NCBI GenBank assembly: GCA_902624045.1
Contig: CACNVX010000002.1
Span: forward strand, 1-64,000
Length of the DNA stretch: 64,000 nucleotides
DNA from: an uncultured Pelagibacteraceae bacterium
Lineage (GTDB): Bacteria; Pseudomonadota; Alphaproteobacteria; Pelagibacterales; Pelagibacteraceae
Direction: 5' to 3'
The notes below the pieces were generated by a model, which saw only the letters and a program-made list of their open reading frames with translations, had not been told where the DNA came from and searched no databases. How positions within the stretch are numbered: position 1 is the stretch's first letter; each line of letters begins with the position of its first letter. Position numbers and translations under genes: made by a program. Shown piece by piece: positions 42,073-53,193 of the stretch.

Positions 42073-43053
42073 TTATTCTCTAGTGTTTCTAAGCATTTTT
42101 AGAATATTATTTAGATCTTGTGGCAAAACTGAGGAAAAAATCATCTCTTTTGTAGTACTTGGATGAATAAATCCTAAAGTTTTTGCATGTAAGAATTGCC
42201 TATTTAATTTAGTAATTGAATTTTGGATATCTGGATCAATATTTTTTAATTGTTTATATTTTTTTTTATATTTATCATCTCCAACTAGACTGTTACCTTT
42301 ATAATTCATATGAACTCTAATTTGATGTGTTCTTCCTGTTTCTAATTTACATTCAACTAAACTTAAAGTTGGTGTTTTCTCATTGTCAAAAATTTCAAGG
42401 GTTTTATAATTTGTTATAGCTTTCTTTCCTTTCGAACTACTAACTTCCATAAGTTGCCTATTTTTTGAGCTACGAGTTATTAGTGTTTCAATCTTACCCG
42501 AAGATGGCCTTAATTTTCCCCAAATTAAAAGCTGGTACTCTCTTATAATTGTATGATCACTAAATTGTTTTGATAAATTTTCATGAGTTTCATTGTTTTT
42601 TGCTATAACAACTAAACCAGATGTATTTTTATCAATTCTATGTACAATACCAGGTCTTAACTTGTCACCTATATTTGATAAAGACTCTTTATCATAATGC
42701 ATTAATGCATTAACAATTGTCTTATCATAATTTCCAGCTCCTGGGTGCATGATTATTCCTGCAGGTTTATTAATTACTAATAAATCATTATCTTCGTATA
42801 TTATTTCTAACTTAAATTCGTAAGGTTTAAGTGATGCTATTTCAGGCTGTGGAATTTTTAGATTTATTTTATCACCAATTGATACTTTTTTTGACGGACT
42901 TCTAATTATTTCATTATTAAGTTTTAACTTTTCTTTTAAAATTAAATTTTTAATTCTAGTTCTGCTTATTAATTCCTCTCTTTTGTTGATTAAAACATCA
43001 ACCCTTAAATTCTTCTCATCCTCTTTGACTATAAAATTAATGTTTTTTTCCAT
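42073..43053 (-). CDS. rluD: 23S rRNA pseudouridine synthase, RluD family
   Basis: LLVINKPAGIIMHPGAGN, LRPGIVHRIDKNTSGLVVIAKN, GRTHQIRVHMNYKGNSLVGD. Confidence 0.93.
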   Translation of the reverse strand: MEKNINFIVKEDEKNLRVDVLINKREELISRTRIKNLILKEKLKLNNEIIRSPSKKVSIGDKINLKIPQPEIASLKPYEFKLEIIYEDNDLLVINKPAGIIMHPGAGNYDKTIVNALMHYDKESLSNIGDKLRPGIVHRIDKNTSGLVVIAKNNETHENLSKQFSDHTIIREYQLLIWGKLRPSSGKIETLITRSSKNRQLMEVSSSKGKKAITNYKTLEIFDNEKTPTLSLVECKLETGRTHQIRVHMNYKGNSLVGDDKYKKKYKQLKNIDPDIQNSITKLNRQFLHAKTLGFIHPSTTKEMIFSSVLPQDLNNILKMLRNTRE

Positions 43054-43076
43054 AAAATATAATATTAATACTATAT

Positions 43077-43153
43077 GCGCTTGTAGCTCAACTGGATAGA
43101 GCGCCTGACTTCGGATCAGGAGGTTCTGGGTTCGACTCCTAGCAGGCGCACCA
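43077..43153 (+). tRNA. tRNA-Arg(TCG)
   Basis: GCGCTTGTAGCTCAACTGGATAGAGCGCCTGACTTCGGATCAGGAGGTTCTGGGTTCGACTCCTAGCAGGCGCACCA; cloverleaf, anticodon loop CTTCGGA, CCA encoded. Confidence 0.95.
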
Positions 43154-43155
43154 AT

Positions 43156-43947
43156 TTATTCACCCATGTTTATTAAAGTTCCTTTTTCTCTTGCTTTATC
43201 GAAAGAGTAATAAAATACAGTTATTGATAAAATTAAATAAAAACCGTTTAGATAGATTGCATTTATTATATTTTCATAATTAACCATTCCATTAACTAAA
43301 ATATTTCTAGTTTCCTCAAAAATATAAACTAATGGCAATGCGAAAGCGATTGATTGAAATATTGCTGGCAATGTTTCAACTGGATAGTATATACAGCCAA
43401 AAGGTGCCAACAAAAACATTGTTGACCATGCAATATTTTCAAAAGATGGCCCAAATCTTAGCAATCCTGCAGACACAAGTAGACCAAGTGTAATTCCAAA
43501 TAAATATAAACTTAAAAAAAGAAAAGCCAAAGGAAGACCAAGTTTTAACAATGAAATTCCAAACAATGGAGAAGTTAACAATATTGCAGGGATTAAACCA
43601 ATTAAAGCTCTAATTAAAGCAGTCAAAATTAGAGAGATAATTATTTCACTAATTTTCATTGGTGCAATAAATAAATTTGTAAAATTTCTACTCCAAATTT
43701 CCTCTAAAAATAACATATTAAAACCAATACTGGTTCTGAATAAAAAATCATAAAGAATTGCACATGAAAGAATAACTCCTACCGCACCACTATAATAAGT
43801 GCTGTGAGCTGCAAAGAAATTAGAAATAAATCCCCAAAGAGTAATTTGAATAGATGGCCAATATATTAAATCCAATATTCTTGGAAATGATCTAGTTATT
43901 AAATAAAAGTGTCTTAAAAAAAGACCATAAATTCTTATTAAATTCAT
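43156..43947 (-). CDS. ABC-2 type transporter permease
   Basis: Polytopic 263 aa; SFPRILDLIYWPSIQITLWGFI; paired with the ATPase gene upstream. Confidence 0.87.
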   Translation of the reverse strand: MNLIRIYGLFLRHFYLITRSFPRILDLIYWPSIQITLWGFISNFFAAHSTYYSGAVGVILSCAILYDFLFRTSIGFNMLFLEEIWSRNFTNLFIAPMKISEIIISLILTALIRALIGLIPAILLTSPLFGISLLKLGLPLAFLFLSLYLFGITLGLLVSAGLLRFGPSFENIAWSTMFLLAPFGCIYYPVETLPAIFQSIAFALPLVYIFEETRNILVNGMVNYENIINAIYLNGFYLILSITVFYYSFDKAREKGTLINMGE

Positions 43948-43949
43948 TA

Positions 43950-44672
43950 TTATTTTCTCACAATTTCTAAAAATACTTCCTCTAAATTTTTTCTTCCATA
44001 TTTTGTAATTAACTCCTCAGGAGTTCCTCTATCCACTATTAAACCATCTTTCATCATTAGAACAGAATTACATAATCTTTTCACTTCTTCCATATTATGA
44101 GAGGCAAGCAAAACTGATATTTTTTTTTCTTTTTTATAATCCTCCAAAAAAGATCTTACAAAATCCCCTGTTTCAGGATCTAATGAAGCAGTAGGTTCAT
44201 CTAACAAAAGAACAGTTGGATCATTTATTAAAGCTTTAGCAAGACTTACTCTATTTTTTTGTCCAGAGGAAAGTTCTCCAGTAATTTTATTTAAAAGGTC
44301 TTTTAATCTAAGTTTATTTGCAAGGTGATCTATTCTATCATTTAAATTTTGAATGTTATATAACTTTCCATAAACAATTAAATTTTGTTTAACCTTAAGT
44401 TTTTTAGGTAATTCAATGTAGGGAGAAATAAAATTCATTTTATGAAGAAGTGAAATTTTATTTTTTTCAATATTCTCTCCATTGATTAAAACTTCACCAC
44501 TGCTTGGTTTTAATAATCCTAAAATCATTCCAATAGTTGTAGTTTTTCCACATCCATTAGGTCCCAATAAACCAACCATTTCATTTTCATTAATTTTAAA
44601 ATTTATTTTAGCTACTGCTTCTTTATCTTTATATTTTTTCGATAGATTGATTACTTCAATAGAATTTGTCAT
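43950..44672 (-). CDS. ABC transporter ATP-binding protein
   Basis: MVGLLGPNGCGKTTTIGMILGLLKPSSGEV; LSSGQKNRVSLAKALINDPTVLLLDEPTASLDPE. Confidence 0.95.
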   Translation of the reverse strand: MTNSIEVINLSKKYKDKEAVAKINFKINENEMVGLLGPNGCGKTTTIGMILGLLKPSSGEVLINGENIEKNKISLLHKMNFISPYIELPKKLKVKQNLIVYGKLYNIQNLNDRIDHLANKLRLKDLLNKITGELSSGQKNRVSLAKALINDPTVLLLDEPTASLDPETGDFVRSFLEDYKKEKKISVLLASHNMEEVKRLCNSVLMMKDGLIVDRGTPEELITKYGRKNLEEVFLEIVRK

Positions 44673-45604
44673 TAATATTTAGAGGCTCTCTTTAATCTAT
44701 CGTTAATTGTTTTACCAAGACCTTTGTTTGGTATCATCTCAACTGCAATCTTTTTAAAACCGTCGTTTTTAATTTTTCTTAAAGTTGAATATAAATTCTT
44801 TGTAGCCTCCTCTATATTCTTCACTTTGGATAAATAATAATAGTTTTTTAGGTTTGATTTTCTTTTTTTTATTAATAAATAAGCTTCATCTTTTTTAGGT
44901 TTTTTAACATTAATTCTTAAGGGTATCCCAGGTGAGTAATGCAATGGAAATAAACCAGGTGATAATTTTTTTTTTGAGTTTGTATTAATTAGTAATTTTT
45001 TTTTTAAAACATTTTCAATTTTTTTTGTGTCAAGACCTCCATATCTTAAGAGTGATGGTTTCTCTAAAAGATTTAATATTGTGGACTCAACTCCAATTTT
45101 GCTTTTCCCACCATTTAAAATATATTTTATTTTTGAACCGAATTCCTCTTTTACATCAGAAGGTTTAACCGAACTTAATCTTGAAGATATGTTTGCGCTG
45201 GGTGCAGCTACTGGATAATCTAAAAGTTTTAATAAATTTCTAAACAATTTATGCTTAGGAAAACGTACAGCAATACTTTTTTTATTATTAGTTACATATT
45301 TTGATATTTTGGAGTTATTTTTTAATTTCAAAATATAAGTTATTGGACCTGGAGAGAATTTTTTGTAAAGTTTTATTAAATTATCGTTTATATCACAGTC
45401 CTTTTTAAGTCTTTGAATGCTATAATAATGGACAATAAGTGGATTGTTTAAAGGTCTTTTTTTAAGACTAAATATTTTCTTAACAGCACTATTCGAGTAT
45501 GCGTTTGCAGCCAGTCCATAAACAGTTTCTGTTGGTACTGCAACACAATGATTATTATCTAAATATTTTTTTGCTTTTTTGATATTTGATTGAATAGATT
45601 TCAT
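44672..45604 (-). CDS. L-threonylcarbamoyladenylate synthase (Sua5/YciO/YrdC)
   Basis: NNHCVAVPTETVYGLAANAYSNSAVKKIFSLKKRPLNNPLIVHY; VAAPSANISSRLSSVKPSDV; LSPGLFPLHYSP. Confidence 0.94.
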   Translation of the reverse strand: MKSIQSNIKKAKKYLDNNHCVAVPTETVYGLAANAYSNSAVKKIFSLKKRPLNNPLIVHYYSIQRLKKDCDINDNLIKLYKKFSPGPITYILKLKNNSKISKYVTNNKKSIAVRFPKHKLFRNLLKLLDYPVAAPSANISSRLSSVKPSDVKEEFGSKIKYILNGGKSKIGVESTILNLLEKPSLLRYGGLDTKKIENVLKKKLLINTNSKKKLSPGLFPLHYSPGIPLRINVKKPKKDEAYLLIKKRKSNLKNYYYLSKVKNIEEATKNLYSTLRKIKNDGFKKIAVEMIPNKGLGKTINDRLKRASKY

Positions 45605-45624
45605 GTATTAATAATTATTATTAT

Positions 45625-45873
45625 ATGAAAGATAAAATTTTACCACCTGATTATGATCAGTTCTCAGTTGAGGAACTTACAGAAAAAGCAAATAAGATTA
45701 TAGAGTCTTTAGAAAGTGAAAATGATTTAAACAATTCAGTTGAGAGTTATCAAGAACTTCTAAAACTAAACAATATTATCGAAAAGAAATTTCATAAAAA
45801 TTTTAAATCTATTAGTGAGGAGACAAATAAAAAAATTAGAGAAATAACTAAAAAAAATGAAAAAACAGCTTAA
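45625..45873 (+). CDS. xseB: Exodeoxyribonuclease VII small subunit
   Basis: FSVEELTEKANKIIESLESENDLNNSVESYQELLKLNNIIEKK; upstream of ispA. Confidence 0.78.
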   Translation: MKDKILPPDYDQFSVEELTEKANKIIESLESENDLNNSVESYQELLKLNNIIEKKFHKNFKSISEETNKKIREITKKNEKTA

Positions 45874-46729
45874 TAAAATTGCTGAGGATACTAATATATT
45901 TCTTAAAAAATATATTAATTCACAAAAATATTCACACTTAATGTCTCCCATGAAGTATGGTTTATTCCCAGGTGGGAAAAAAATTAGATCTAAAATCTTA
46001 ATTGACTTAGGATCATTATTTTCAATTGAGTATAAAACATTAATAATAATTGGGTCAGCTGTTGAGTGTATCCATGCTTATTCACTTATTCATGACGATC
46101 TTCCGTGCATGGACGACGATAATATAAGAAGAGGCAAACCTTCAACTCACATTAAATTTGGTGAGTCTACAGCAGTTCTAGCAGGAAATTCATTATTAAC
46201 TTTAGCATTTGAAATTTTATCTAATCCCAAATTAAAATTAAACGAAAGGATTAAAATAAATTTAATCAAAAAATTATCAGAATGCTCAGGTCATTTAGGA
46301 ATAGCTGGAGGGCAATATTTAGATTTAAGCTATGAGAGAAAGAAAATATCAAAAAATAAAATATTAGAAATGGAAATAAAGAAAACTGGAATGTTATTTA
46401 GTTTTTGTTGTGCGGCTCCAGCAATAATTAAGAAAAAATCAATTCAAGAAATTAAATTTTTTGAGAATATTGGATCAAAAATTGGTCTTTTGTTCCAAAT
46501 AGCTGATGATTTAATTGATTTGAAAAGTAATTCTAAGGAAGCTGGAAAAAAAACAGGAAAAGATCAAAAAAAAGGTAAGGCAACACTTATAAATTTAATA
46601 GGCTATGATGACTCACTTAAGTATTGTGATAAGATAATAAAAGAAATTAATAAGAATTTAAGAAAATATGGTTCAAGATCTGAAAAAATTAATGAAACTT
46701 TAAATTATATATTGAACAGAAAAAAATGA
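45857..46729 (+). CDS. ispA: Farnesyl/geranyl diphosphate synthase
   Basis: [76 protein letters not shown]. Confidence 0.94.
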   Translation: MKKQLNKIAEDTNIFLKKYINSQKYSHLMSPMKYGLFPGGKKIRSKILIDLGSLFSIEYKTLIIIGSAVECIHAYSLIHDDLPCMDDDNIRRGKPSTHIKFGESTAVLAGNSLLTLAFEILSNPKLKLNERIKINLIKKLSECSGHLGIAGGQYLDLSYERKKISKNKILEMEIKKTGMLFSFCCAAPAIIKKKSIQEIKFFENIGSKIGLLFQIADDLIDLKSNSKEAGKKTGKDQKKGKATLINLIGYDDSLKYCDKIIKEINKNLRKYGSRSEKINETLNYILNRKK

Positions 46730-48642
46730 AAAAAAATTATCAATTTTTAAATAATATAAACTTTCCATCTGATTTAAGAAAAGTTTCTGAAGATAATTTA
46801 CAAAAAGTAGCAGATGAGTTGAGGGAGGAAATGATAAGTGCTGTTTCAGAAACAGGAGGTCACCTTGGTGCTGGTTTGGGAGTGGTTGAATTGACAGTCG
46901 CGCTTCATTATGTTTTTGATACACCAAATGATAAATTAATATGGGATGTTGGTCATCAATCTTATCCACATAAAATTTTAACTGGTAGAAAAGATAAGAT
47001 TAGAACTTTACGACAGGGTAACGGTTTATCAGGTTTTACAAAAAGATCTGAAAGTGAGTATGACCCATTTGGAGCAGCCCATAGTTCAACATCTATTTCA
47101 TCAGCATTAGGAATTGCTGAGGCAAATAAATTAGAAAATAAGTCTTCCAATGTAATAGCTGTAATAGGAGATGGAGCAATTAGTGCAGGTATGGCTTATG
47201 AGGCTATGAATAATGCTGGAGCATCAAAGACAAAAATGATTGTTATTTTAAATGATAACGACATGTCAATTGCAAAACCAGTTGGAGCAATGAGAACTTA
47301 CTTAGCAAAATTATTTACGGGTAAAATATATTTTAGTCTTAGAGAAACTTTAAAATTAATTACATCTGCATTTTCAAAAAGATTTAGCGCCAAAGCAGGA
47401 AAAGCAGAGGATTTTTTCCGTTCAGCAGTTACTGGAGGTACATTGTTTAGTTCACTTGGTTTTTATTATGCAGGTCCTATTGATGGTCATGATTTATCGA
47501 GCCTTGTTCCAATTTTAAAAAATGCAAAAGAATCAAGACATGAGGGTCCTATAATGATTCATATCAAAACTCAAAAAGGAAAAGGTTATTCTTATGCAGA
47601 AAAAGCAAATGATCATTATCATGGAGTGTCAAAATTTAATGTTGAGACTGGTGAACAGTTAAAGAGCAAATCAAATCTTCCAGCTTATACAAAAGTATTT
47701 GCAAACACGTTAGTTAAACATGCTAAAAAAGATAGCAAAATAGTAGGAATAACAGCAGCGATGCCAGGAGGGACAGGCATGGATATTTTTGGCAAGGAGT
47801 TTCCAAATAGAATGTTTGACGTAGGAATTGCAGAACAACATGCTGTAACTTTTGCAGCCGGTCTAGCAACCGAAGGATACAAACCATATGCTGCAATTTA
47901 TTCTACATTTTTACAGAGAGCATATGATCAAGTTGTCCACGATGTTGCCATCCAAAGTTTACCAGTTAGATTTGCGATAGATAGAGCAGGATTAGTTGGT
48001 GCTGATGGATCAACACATGCTGGCTCATTTGATATAACTTACTTATCAACTTTACCTAACTTTGTTGTAATGGCAGCAAGTGATGAAGCTGAACTGGTTA
48101 AAATGATCAATACTTCAGTAGATATAAATGACAGACCTTCCGCAATTAGATATCCAAGAGGAACAGGGGTTGGTGTTGACCTTCCATCAATAGATGAAAA
48201 AATTGAAATTGGTAAAGGAAGAATTGTTCAACAAGGAACACAGGTTTGCATTTTAAACCTTGGTACAAGACTTGAGGAGTGTAAGTTAGCTGTAGAGGAA
48301 TTAAAAGCAAAAGGAGTTTCAACAACTTTGATAGACGCTAGATTTGCTAAGCCTTTAGACGAAGAGCTTATACTAAAATCTGCTAAGGAACATGAGCTTA
48401 TGATAACTATTGAAGAAGGATCAATTGGTGGTTTCGGTTCTCATGTTAAAAATTTATTAGCTGAAAGAGGAATATTTGATAAAGGTTTAAAATTTAGATC
48501 AATGACTTTACCGGATGAATTCATTGAACAAAATGATCCAAAAAAAATGTATGATAAAGCTGGTTTAAACAGTTCTCAAATTTCTAAGAAAATTACTGAT
48601 GTTTTGTTTCAAAAGGAGACAATAAGAGTTGTAAAAAATTAA
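46726..48642 (+). CDS. dxs: 1-deoxy-D-xylulose-5-phosphate synthase
   Basis: [80 protein letters not shown]. Confidence 0.98.
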   Translation: MKKNYQFLNNINFPSDLRKVSEDNLQKVADELREEMISAVSETGGHLGAGLGVVELTVALHYVFDTPNDKLIWDVGHQSYPHKILTGRKDKIRTLRQGNGLSGFTKRSESEYDPFGAAHSSTSISSALGIAEANKLENKSSNVIAVIGDGAISAGMAYEAMNNAGASKTKMIVILNDNDMSIAKPVGAMRTYLAKLFTGKIYFSLRETLKLITSAFSKRFSAKAGKAEDFFRSAVTGGTLFSSLGFYYAGPIDGHDLSSLVPILKNAKESRHEGPIMIHIKTQKGKGYSYAEKANDHYHGVSKFNVETGEQLKSKSNLPAYTKVFANTLVKHAKKDSKIVGITAAMPGGTGMDIFGKEFPNRMFDVGIAEQHAVTFAAGLATEGYKPYAAIYSTFLQRAYDQVVHDVAIQSLPVRFAIDRAGLVGADGSTHAGSFDITYLSTLPNFVVMAASDEAELVKMINTSVDINDRPSAIRYPRGTGVGVDLPSIDEKIEIGKGRIVQQGTQVCILNLGTRLEECKLAVEELKAKGVSTTLIDARFAKPLDEELILKSAKEHELMITIEEGSIGGFGSHVKNLLAERGIFDKGLKFRSMTLPDEFIEQNDPKKMYDKAGLNSSQISKKITDVLFQKETIRVVKN

Positions 48643-48648
48643 TTTAAG

Positions 48649-49731
48649 CTAACTACATTGGGCTTTATTCATTAAGTAGTGGTCAAGTAAAACACAGTTC
48701 ATCATCGCTTCACCAATTGGTACAGCTCTAATTCCTACACAAGGATCATGTCTACCTTTAACAGATATTGAGGTATTTTTCCCAAATTTATTTACAGTTT
48801 TTCTACTAGTTAAAATTGACGATGTTGGTTTGACAGCAAAAGATGCAATAATTTCTTGGCCCGTAGAAATTCCACCAAGAATTCCACCTGCTTTATTTGA
48901 ATTAAATTTTAATTTATTTCCTTTTGAAGAAATTTCATCTGAATTTTGTTCTCCGCTTAATTGTGCTGAGTACATTCCTGCACCAACATTTACACCTTTA
49001 ACAGCATTAATACTCATTAGACCTGAAGCTATGTCAGTATCCAATTTTGAATAAATTGGAGCACCTAAACCAACTGGGATACCTCTTGCTCTTATTTCAA
49101 TCACTGCTCCACATGAGGATCCTGACTTTCTAACACCAAGCAAATATTTTTCCCATAATTTAATCATTGATTTATCTGGACAAAAAAATGGATTTTTTGA
49201 AATTACTTTATCATTCCATTGATTTGTATCACATCCAAGAATTCCTAACTGAGTTACTGCCCCAATTACTTTAAATTTTTTACCTAATTTTTTTTGAAGT
49301 ACAACTTTTGCTACTGCACCGGCCGCAACTCGTGCTGCAGTTTCTCTAGCAGAGGATCTGCCACCACCTCTATAGTCTCTAATTCCATATTTTTTAAAAT
49401 AAGTAAAATCCGCATGACCTGGTCTGAACTTATCTTTAATGTTACTATAATCTTTGGATCTCATATCTTTGTTGTAGATTATGAGAGAAATAGGCGTTCC
49501 TGTAGTTTTACCCTCAAATACTCCTGATAGTATTTGAACTTTATCATCCTCTTTTCTCTGAGTTGTAAATTTAGATTGTCCTGGTTTTCTTTTGTCCAAT
49601 TCTATTTGAATATCTTGTTCTTTAAGATTTATGTTTGGAGGACAACCATCAACAATACAACCAATTGCGGGTCCATGAGACTCTCCCCAAGTTGTGAAAC
49701 GAAATAGCTTTCCAAAAGTATTAAATGACAT
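48649..49731 (-). CDS. aroC: Chorismate synthase
   Basis: [66 protein letters not shown]. Confidence 0.97.
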   Translation of the reverse strand: MSFNTFGKLFRFTTWGESHGPAIGCIVDGCPPNINLKEQDIQIELDKRKPGQSKFTTQRKEDDKVQILSGVFEGKTTGTPISLIIYNKDMRSKDYSNIKDKFRPGHADFTYFKKYGIRDYRGGGRSSARETAARVAAGAVAKVVLQKKLGKKFKVIGAVTQLGILGCDTNQWNDKVISKNPFFCPDKSMIKLWEKYLLGVRKSGSSCGAVIEIRARGIPVGLGAPIYSKLDTDIASGLMSINAVKGVNVGAGMYSAQLSGEQNSDEISSKGNKLKFNSNKAGGILGGISTGQEIIASFAVKPTSSILTSRKTVNKFGKNTSISVKGRHDPCVGIRAVPIGEAMMNCVLLDHYLMNKAQCS

Positions 49732-49764
49732 TATTTATATTATATAGATTATTTTGTTTAAATT

Positions 49765-50391
49765 ATGAATCAAAAAAACTCTTTAGGTCTTAATAGTTGC
49801 TTTCTTGATATAGATGATCCAATTCATTTATTTCATGAATGGATGGAGGAAGCAAAGAAAACTGAGCCAAATGATCCAAACGCTGTTGCTTTGGCCACAT
49901 CAGATAAAAACAACATTCCTTCAGTTAGAATGGTTTTACTTAAAGATTTCAACAAAGATGGATTTGTATTTTATACAAATTTAAATAGTCAAAAGGGAAA
50001 TGAATTAAAAGAAAATCCGTATGTTGCGATGTGTTTCCATTGGAAAAGTCTTTTGAGACAAATTAGAATTAATGGAAAGGTTAAATTAGTTTCTGATCAG
50101 GTTGCAGACAAATATTATTCATCTAGAGCGTATGAAAGTCGAATAGGAGCATGGGCTTCTAAACAAAGTGAAGAATTAAATTCGCGAGAACAATTGTTAA
50201 AATCTATACAAGATTACAAAAAAAAATATAGCAACAAATCAGATGTACCAAGACCAAGTCACTGGTCTGGATGGATTTTATCTCCAGATAGTATTGAATT
50301 TTGGCTAGATGGTGAGAATAGAATTCACGAGAGATTAAAATATAAGAAAAATGACTCCGGGAAGTGGATAAAGTCTTTATTAAGTCCTTAA
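49765..50391 (+). CDS. pdxH: Pyridoxamine 5'-phosphate oxidase
   Basis: DPIHLFHEWMEEAKKTEPNDPNAVALAT, SVRMVLLKDFNKDGFVFYTNLNSQKGNEL, RPSHWSGWILSPDSIEFWLDGENRIHERL. Confidence 0.96.
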   Translation: MNQKNSLGLNSCFLDIDDPIHLFHEWMEEAKKTEPNDPNAVALATSDKNNIPSVRMVLLKDFNKDGFVFYTNLNSQKGNELKENPYVAMCFHWKSLLRQIRINGKVKLVSDQVADKYYSSRAYESRIGAWASKQSEELNSREQLLKSIQDYKKKYSNKSDVPRPSHWSGWILSPDSIEFWLDGENRIHERLKYKKNDSGKWIKSLLSP

Positions 50392-51401
50392 AAATTTCTT
50401 GATAAACTAAATGATGTTAATCTTTTAAGAATATTTTTTTCTTCAGAGTCTTTAAATACACTTAGAGAATTTGAGGCTAAATTTATATAGTGCTGTGCTT
50501 TTTGATAGCATTCCTGAATTATTTTATGCTTATTTATAAGAGCAATAATTTCATTAAAGTCATCTTTTGTTCTTAACTCTTTTTTAAACATATTTGATAA
50601 AATTTTCTTTTCATCATTTCCTAATTTTTGAAAAAGTAAAATTATTGGTAAGGTAATTTTTCCTTCAAAAAAATCTTGACCAATTTTTTTACCAAATAGT
50701 TTGAGCTCAGCATTATAGTCTAATGTGTCGTCTGCTATTTGAAAAGTTAATCCCAAGTTTCTTCCATAAAATTCTAAAGCATCTTTTTCTTTATTTTCTA
50801 CATCAGATAAAATTGCACCAACTTTAGTTGCTGCTGCAAATAACTCAGCAGTTTTAGCTGAGATGATTTTTAAATATGTTTCTTCCAGCATATCAACTTC
50901 ACCTTTGTGTTGAAGTTGTAGAACTTCTCCTTGAGCAATTTTAGATGAAGTGGACGATAATAATTTTAAAACTTCTAGGTTTCCATCTTCTACCATCATT
51001 TCAAAACATCTACTTAACAGATAATCTCCTATTAAAACTGACGAATGATTATCCCAAACTTTGTTTAAAGTTTCTTTCCCTCTTCTAACAGTGCCTTCAT
51101 CAATTACATCATCATGCATCAACGTTGCGCTGTGAATTAATTCAACACACGCAGCTAAATTTATATCTCTAGAGCCTTTAGAGTAACCGCATAATTTTGC
51201 ACTACCCAATGTTAGTAAAGCTCTTAGTCTTTTTCCTCCAGTTTCTATATGATAATCTGTCATTTTTTGAACCAGCTGTACGTCACTAGATAATTTTGAT
51301 TTTATTTTTTCTTCGGTTAAAACCAGTTTTTCTTCAACCGAGTCTTTAAGCTGAAAATATGAATCATTTATCTGATTTTTAAGCTGTACAACTGTTCCCA
51401 T
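50388..51401 (-). CDS. ispB: Polyprenyl (octaprenyl) diphosphate synthase
   Basis: GGKRLRALLTLGSAKLCGY, ELIHSATLMHDDVIDEGTVRRGKETLNKVW, FQIADDTLDYNAELKLFGKKIGQDFFEGKITLP. Confidence 0.94.
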   Translation of the reverse strand: MGTVVQLKNQINDSYFQLKDSVEEKLVLTEEKIKSKLSSDVQLVQKMTDYHIETGGKRLRALLTLGSAKLCGYSKGSRDINLAACVELIHSATLMHDDVIDEGTVRRGKETLNKVWDNHSSVLIGDYLLSRCFEMMVEDGNLEVLKLLSSTSSKIAQGEVLQLQHKGEVDMLEETYLKIISAKTAELFAAATKVGAILSDVENKEKDALEFYGRNLGLTFQIADDTLDYNAELKLFGKKIGQDFFEGKITLPIILLFQKLGNDEKKILSNMFKKELRTKDDFNEIIALINKHKIIQECYQKAQHYINLASNSLSVFKDSEEKNILKRLTSFSLSRNF

Positions 51402-51515
51402 AACATTTTCAAATTAGTATAATTTGTGTATATATATTACTTATCAATTGACGCACCAGTTTCTTCAATTATAAGTAGTCTTTATATTCAATAAATAATT
51501 CTATAAGACTTAGCT

Positions 51516-52322
51516 ATGTTCTCTTTTTTTAAAAAGAAAAAAATTGTTGCTCACTTAAAATTAAGCGGGGTTATTGGTAATGCAGGAAAATTTAAACAAG
51601 GTATTGATTTTGCAGGTCAAGAAGAACAAATTAAAAAGGCTTTTTCTCTGAAAAAAGCGGCATGTGTAGCTATATCAATCAATTCTCCAGGAGGATCACC
51701 AGTTCAATCTCATTTAATTTATAGTTTTATTAGACAACAAGCAAAAAAACACAAAAAAAAAGTTATTGTATTCGCAGAAGATGTAGCAGCCTCTGGAGGT
51801 TATTTGATTTCTTGTGCTGGTGACGAAATTTATGCAAATTCAAGTTCAATAATTGGATCTATAGGAGTGATATACTCTTCTTTTGGATTTACTGAGTTGA
51901 TAAAAAAAATTGGGGTTGAAAGAAGAGTTCATACTGCCGGTAAAAACAAAAGCACACTTGATCCATTTTTAGAGGAAAAAAACGAGGATATTGAAAGATT
52001 AAAAAATATTCAATTGGATCTTCATAAAGACTTTATAGATGTTGTTGAAAAAAGCAGAGGATCAAAATTAAACAAATCTGATGTTGAACTTTTTTCTGGC
52101 GAGTTTTGGTCAGGTAGTAAAGCAAAAAATTTAGGATTGATTGACGGAATTGGTAACGCACATGAAATATTAAAAGATAAATTTGGCGAAGATGTAATTA
52201 TAAAAAAATTTGAAAAATCAAAAGGATGGTTAAGTCAAAAACTTTCTTCATCCAGCAATCAAGTAGATCGAATAGCAAGTATTTTAGATGAAAGATCAAT
52301 TTGGCAAAGATATGGTTTCTAA
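51516..52322 (+). CDS. S49 family serine peptidase (SppA/SohB-like)
   Basis: [74 protein letters not shown]. Confidence 0.94.
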   Translation: MFSFFKKKKIVAHLKLSGVIGNAGKFKQGIDFAGQEEQIKKAFSLKKAACVAISINSPGGSPVQSHLIYSFIRQQAKKHKKKVIVFAEDVAASGGYLISCAGDEIYANSSSIIGSIGVIYSSFGFTELIKKIGVERRVHTAGKNKSTLDPFLEEKNEDIERLKNIQLDLHKDFIDVVEKSRGSKLNKSDVELFSGEFWSGSKAKNLGLIDGIGNAHEILKDKFGEDVIIKKFEKSKGWLSQKLSSSSNQVDRIASILDERSIWQRYGF

Positions 52323-53193
52323 AGCAAAAAAAGAAAAAAAAAAAATTCAAACTTTCCAAGATACAATTTTAAATCTTCAGAAATTTTGGAGTAAAAAAGG
52401 ATGCATTATTCTTCAGCCTTATGATATGGAAGTTGGTGCAGGAACTTTTCATCCAGCTACTACCCTAAGATCGCTTGGAACCAAGCCATGGAAAGCAGCT
52501 TACGTACAGCCATCAAGAAGACCTACAGATGGAAGATATGGTGATAATCCAAACAGGTTGCAACACTATTATCAATTTCAAGTTTTAATTAAACCTTCCC
52601 CTGAAAATATAAAAAAACTTTATTTAAATAGTTTATCTACTATAGGAATAGATCATAATGATCATGATATAAGGTTTGTTGAAGATGATTGGGAAAGTCC
52701 AACATTAGGTGCTGCAGGATTAGGATGGGAAGTATGGTGTGATGGAATGGAAATTACTCAATTCACCTATTTTCAACAAATGGCTGGATTTGATTGTAAA
52801 CCTGTATCAGTTGAAATCACTTATGGTTTAGAAAGAATTTGTATGTTCACTCAAAAAGAAAAAAACGTTTATAATTTATTATGGAATGATGAAGGTGTAA
52901 AATATCACGAAGTATTTCATCAAGCTGAAAAAGAATTTTCAGCATACAATTTTGAACACGCGAATGTAGAAACACTTTTGAAAATGTTTGAAATGCATGA
53001 GTCCGAAGCAAAAGATTTGGTAGAAAAAAAAATTTCTTTACCAGCATATGATCAATGTTTAAAAGCTAGTCATGTGTTTAATATTTTAGATGCAAGAGGT
53101 GCAATCAGTGTCGCACAAAGAGCAGGTTATATTGCTAGAATAAGAGATATTACAAAATCTACAGCAGGCGTTTGGTTAGATAGTCAAAAATAA
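52312..53193 (+). CDS. glyQ: Glycyl-tRNA synthetase alpha subunit
   Basis: [71 protein letters not shown]. Likely ATG at 52312 (MVSKAKK) rather than 52288. Confidence 0.96.
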   Translation: MVSKAKKEKKKIQTFQDTILNLQKFWSKKGCIILQPYDMEVGAGTFHPATTLRSLGTKPWKAAYVQPSRRPTDGRYGDNPNRLQHYYQFQVLIKPSPENIKKLYLNSLSTIGIDHNDHDIRFVEDDWESPTLGAAGLGWEVWCDGMEITQFTYFQQMAGFDCKPVSVEITYGLERICMFTQKEKNVYNLLWNDEGVKYHEVFHQAEKEFSAYNFEHANVETLLKMFEMHESEAKDLVEKKISLPAYDQCLKASHVFNILDARGAISVAQRAGYIARIRDITKSTAGVWLDSQK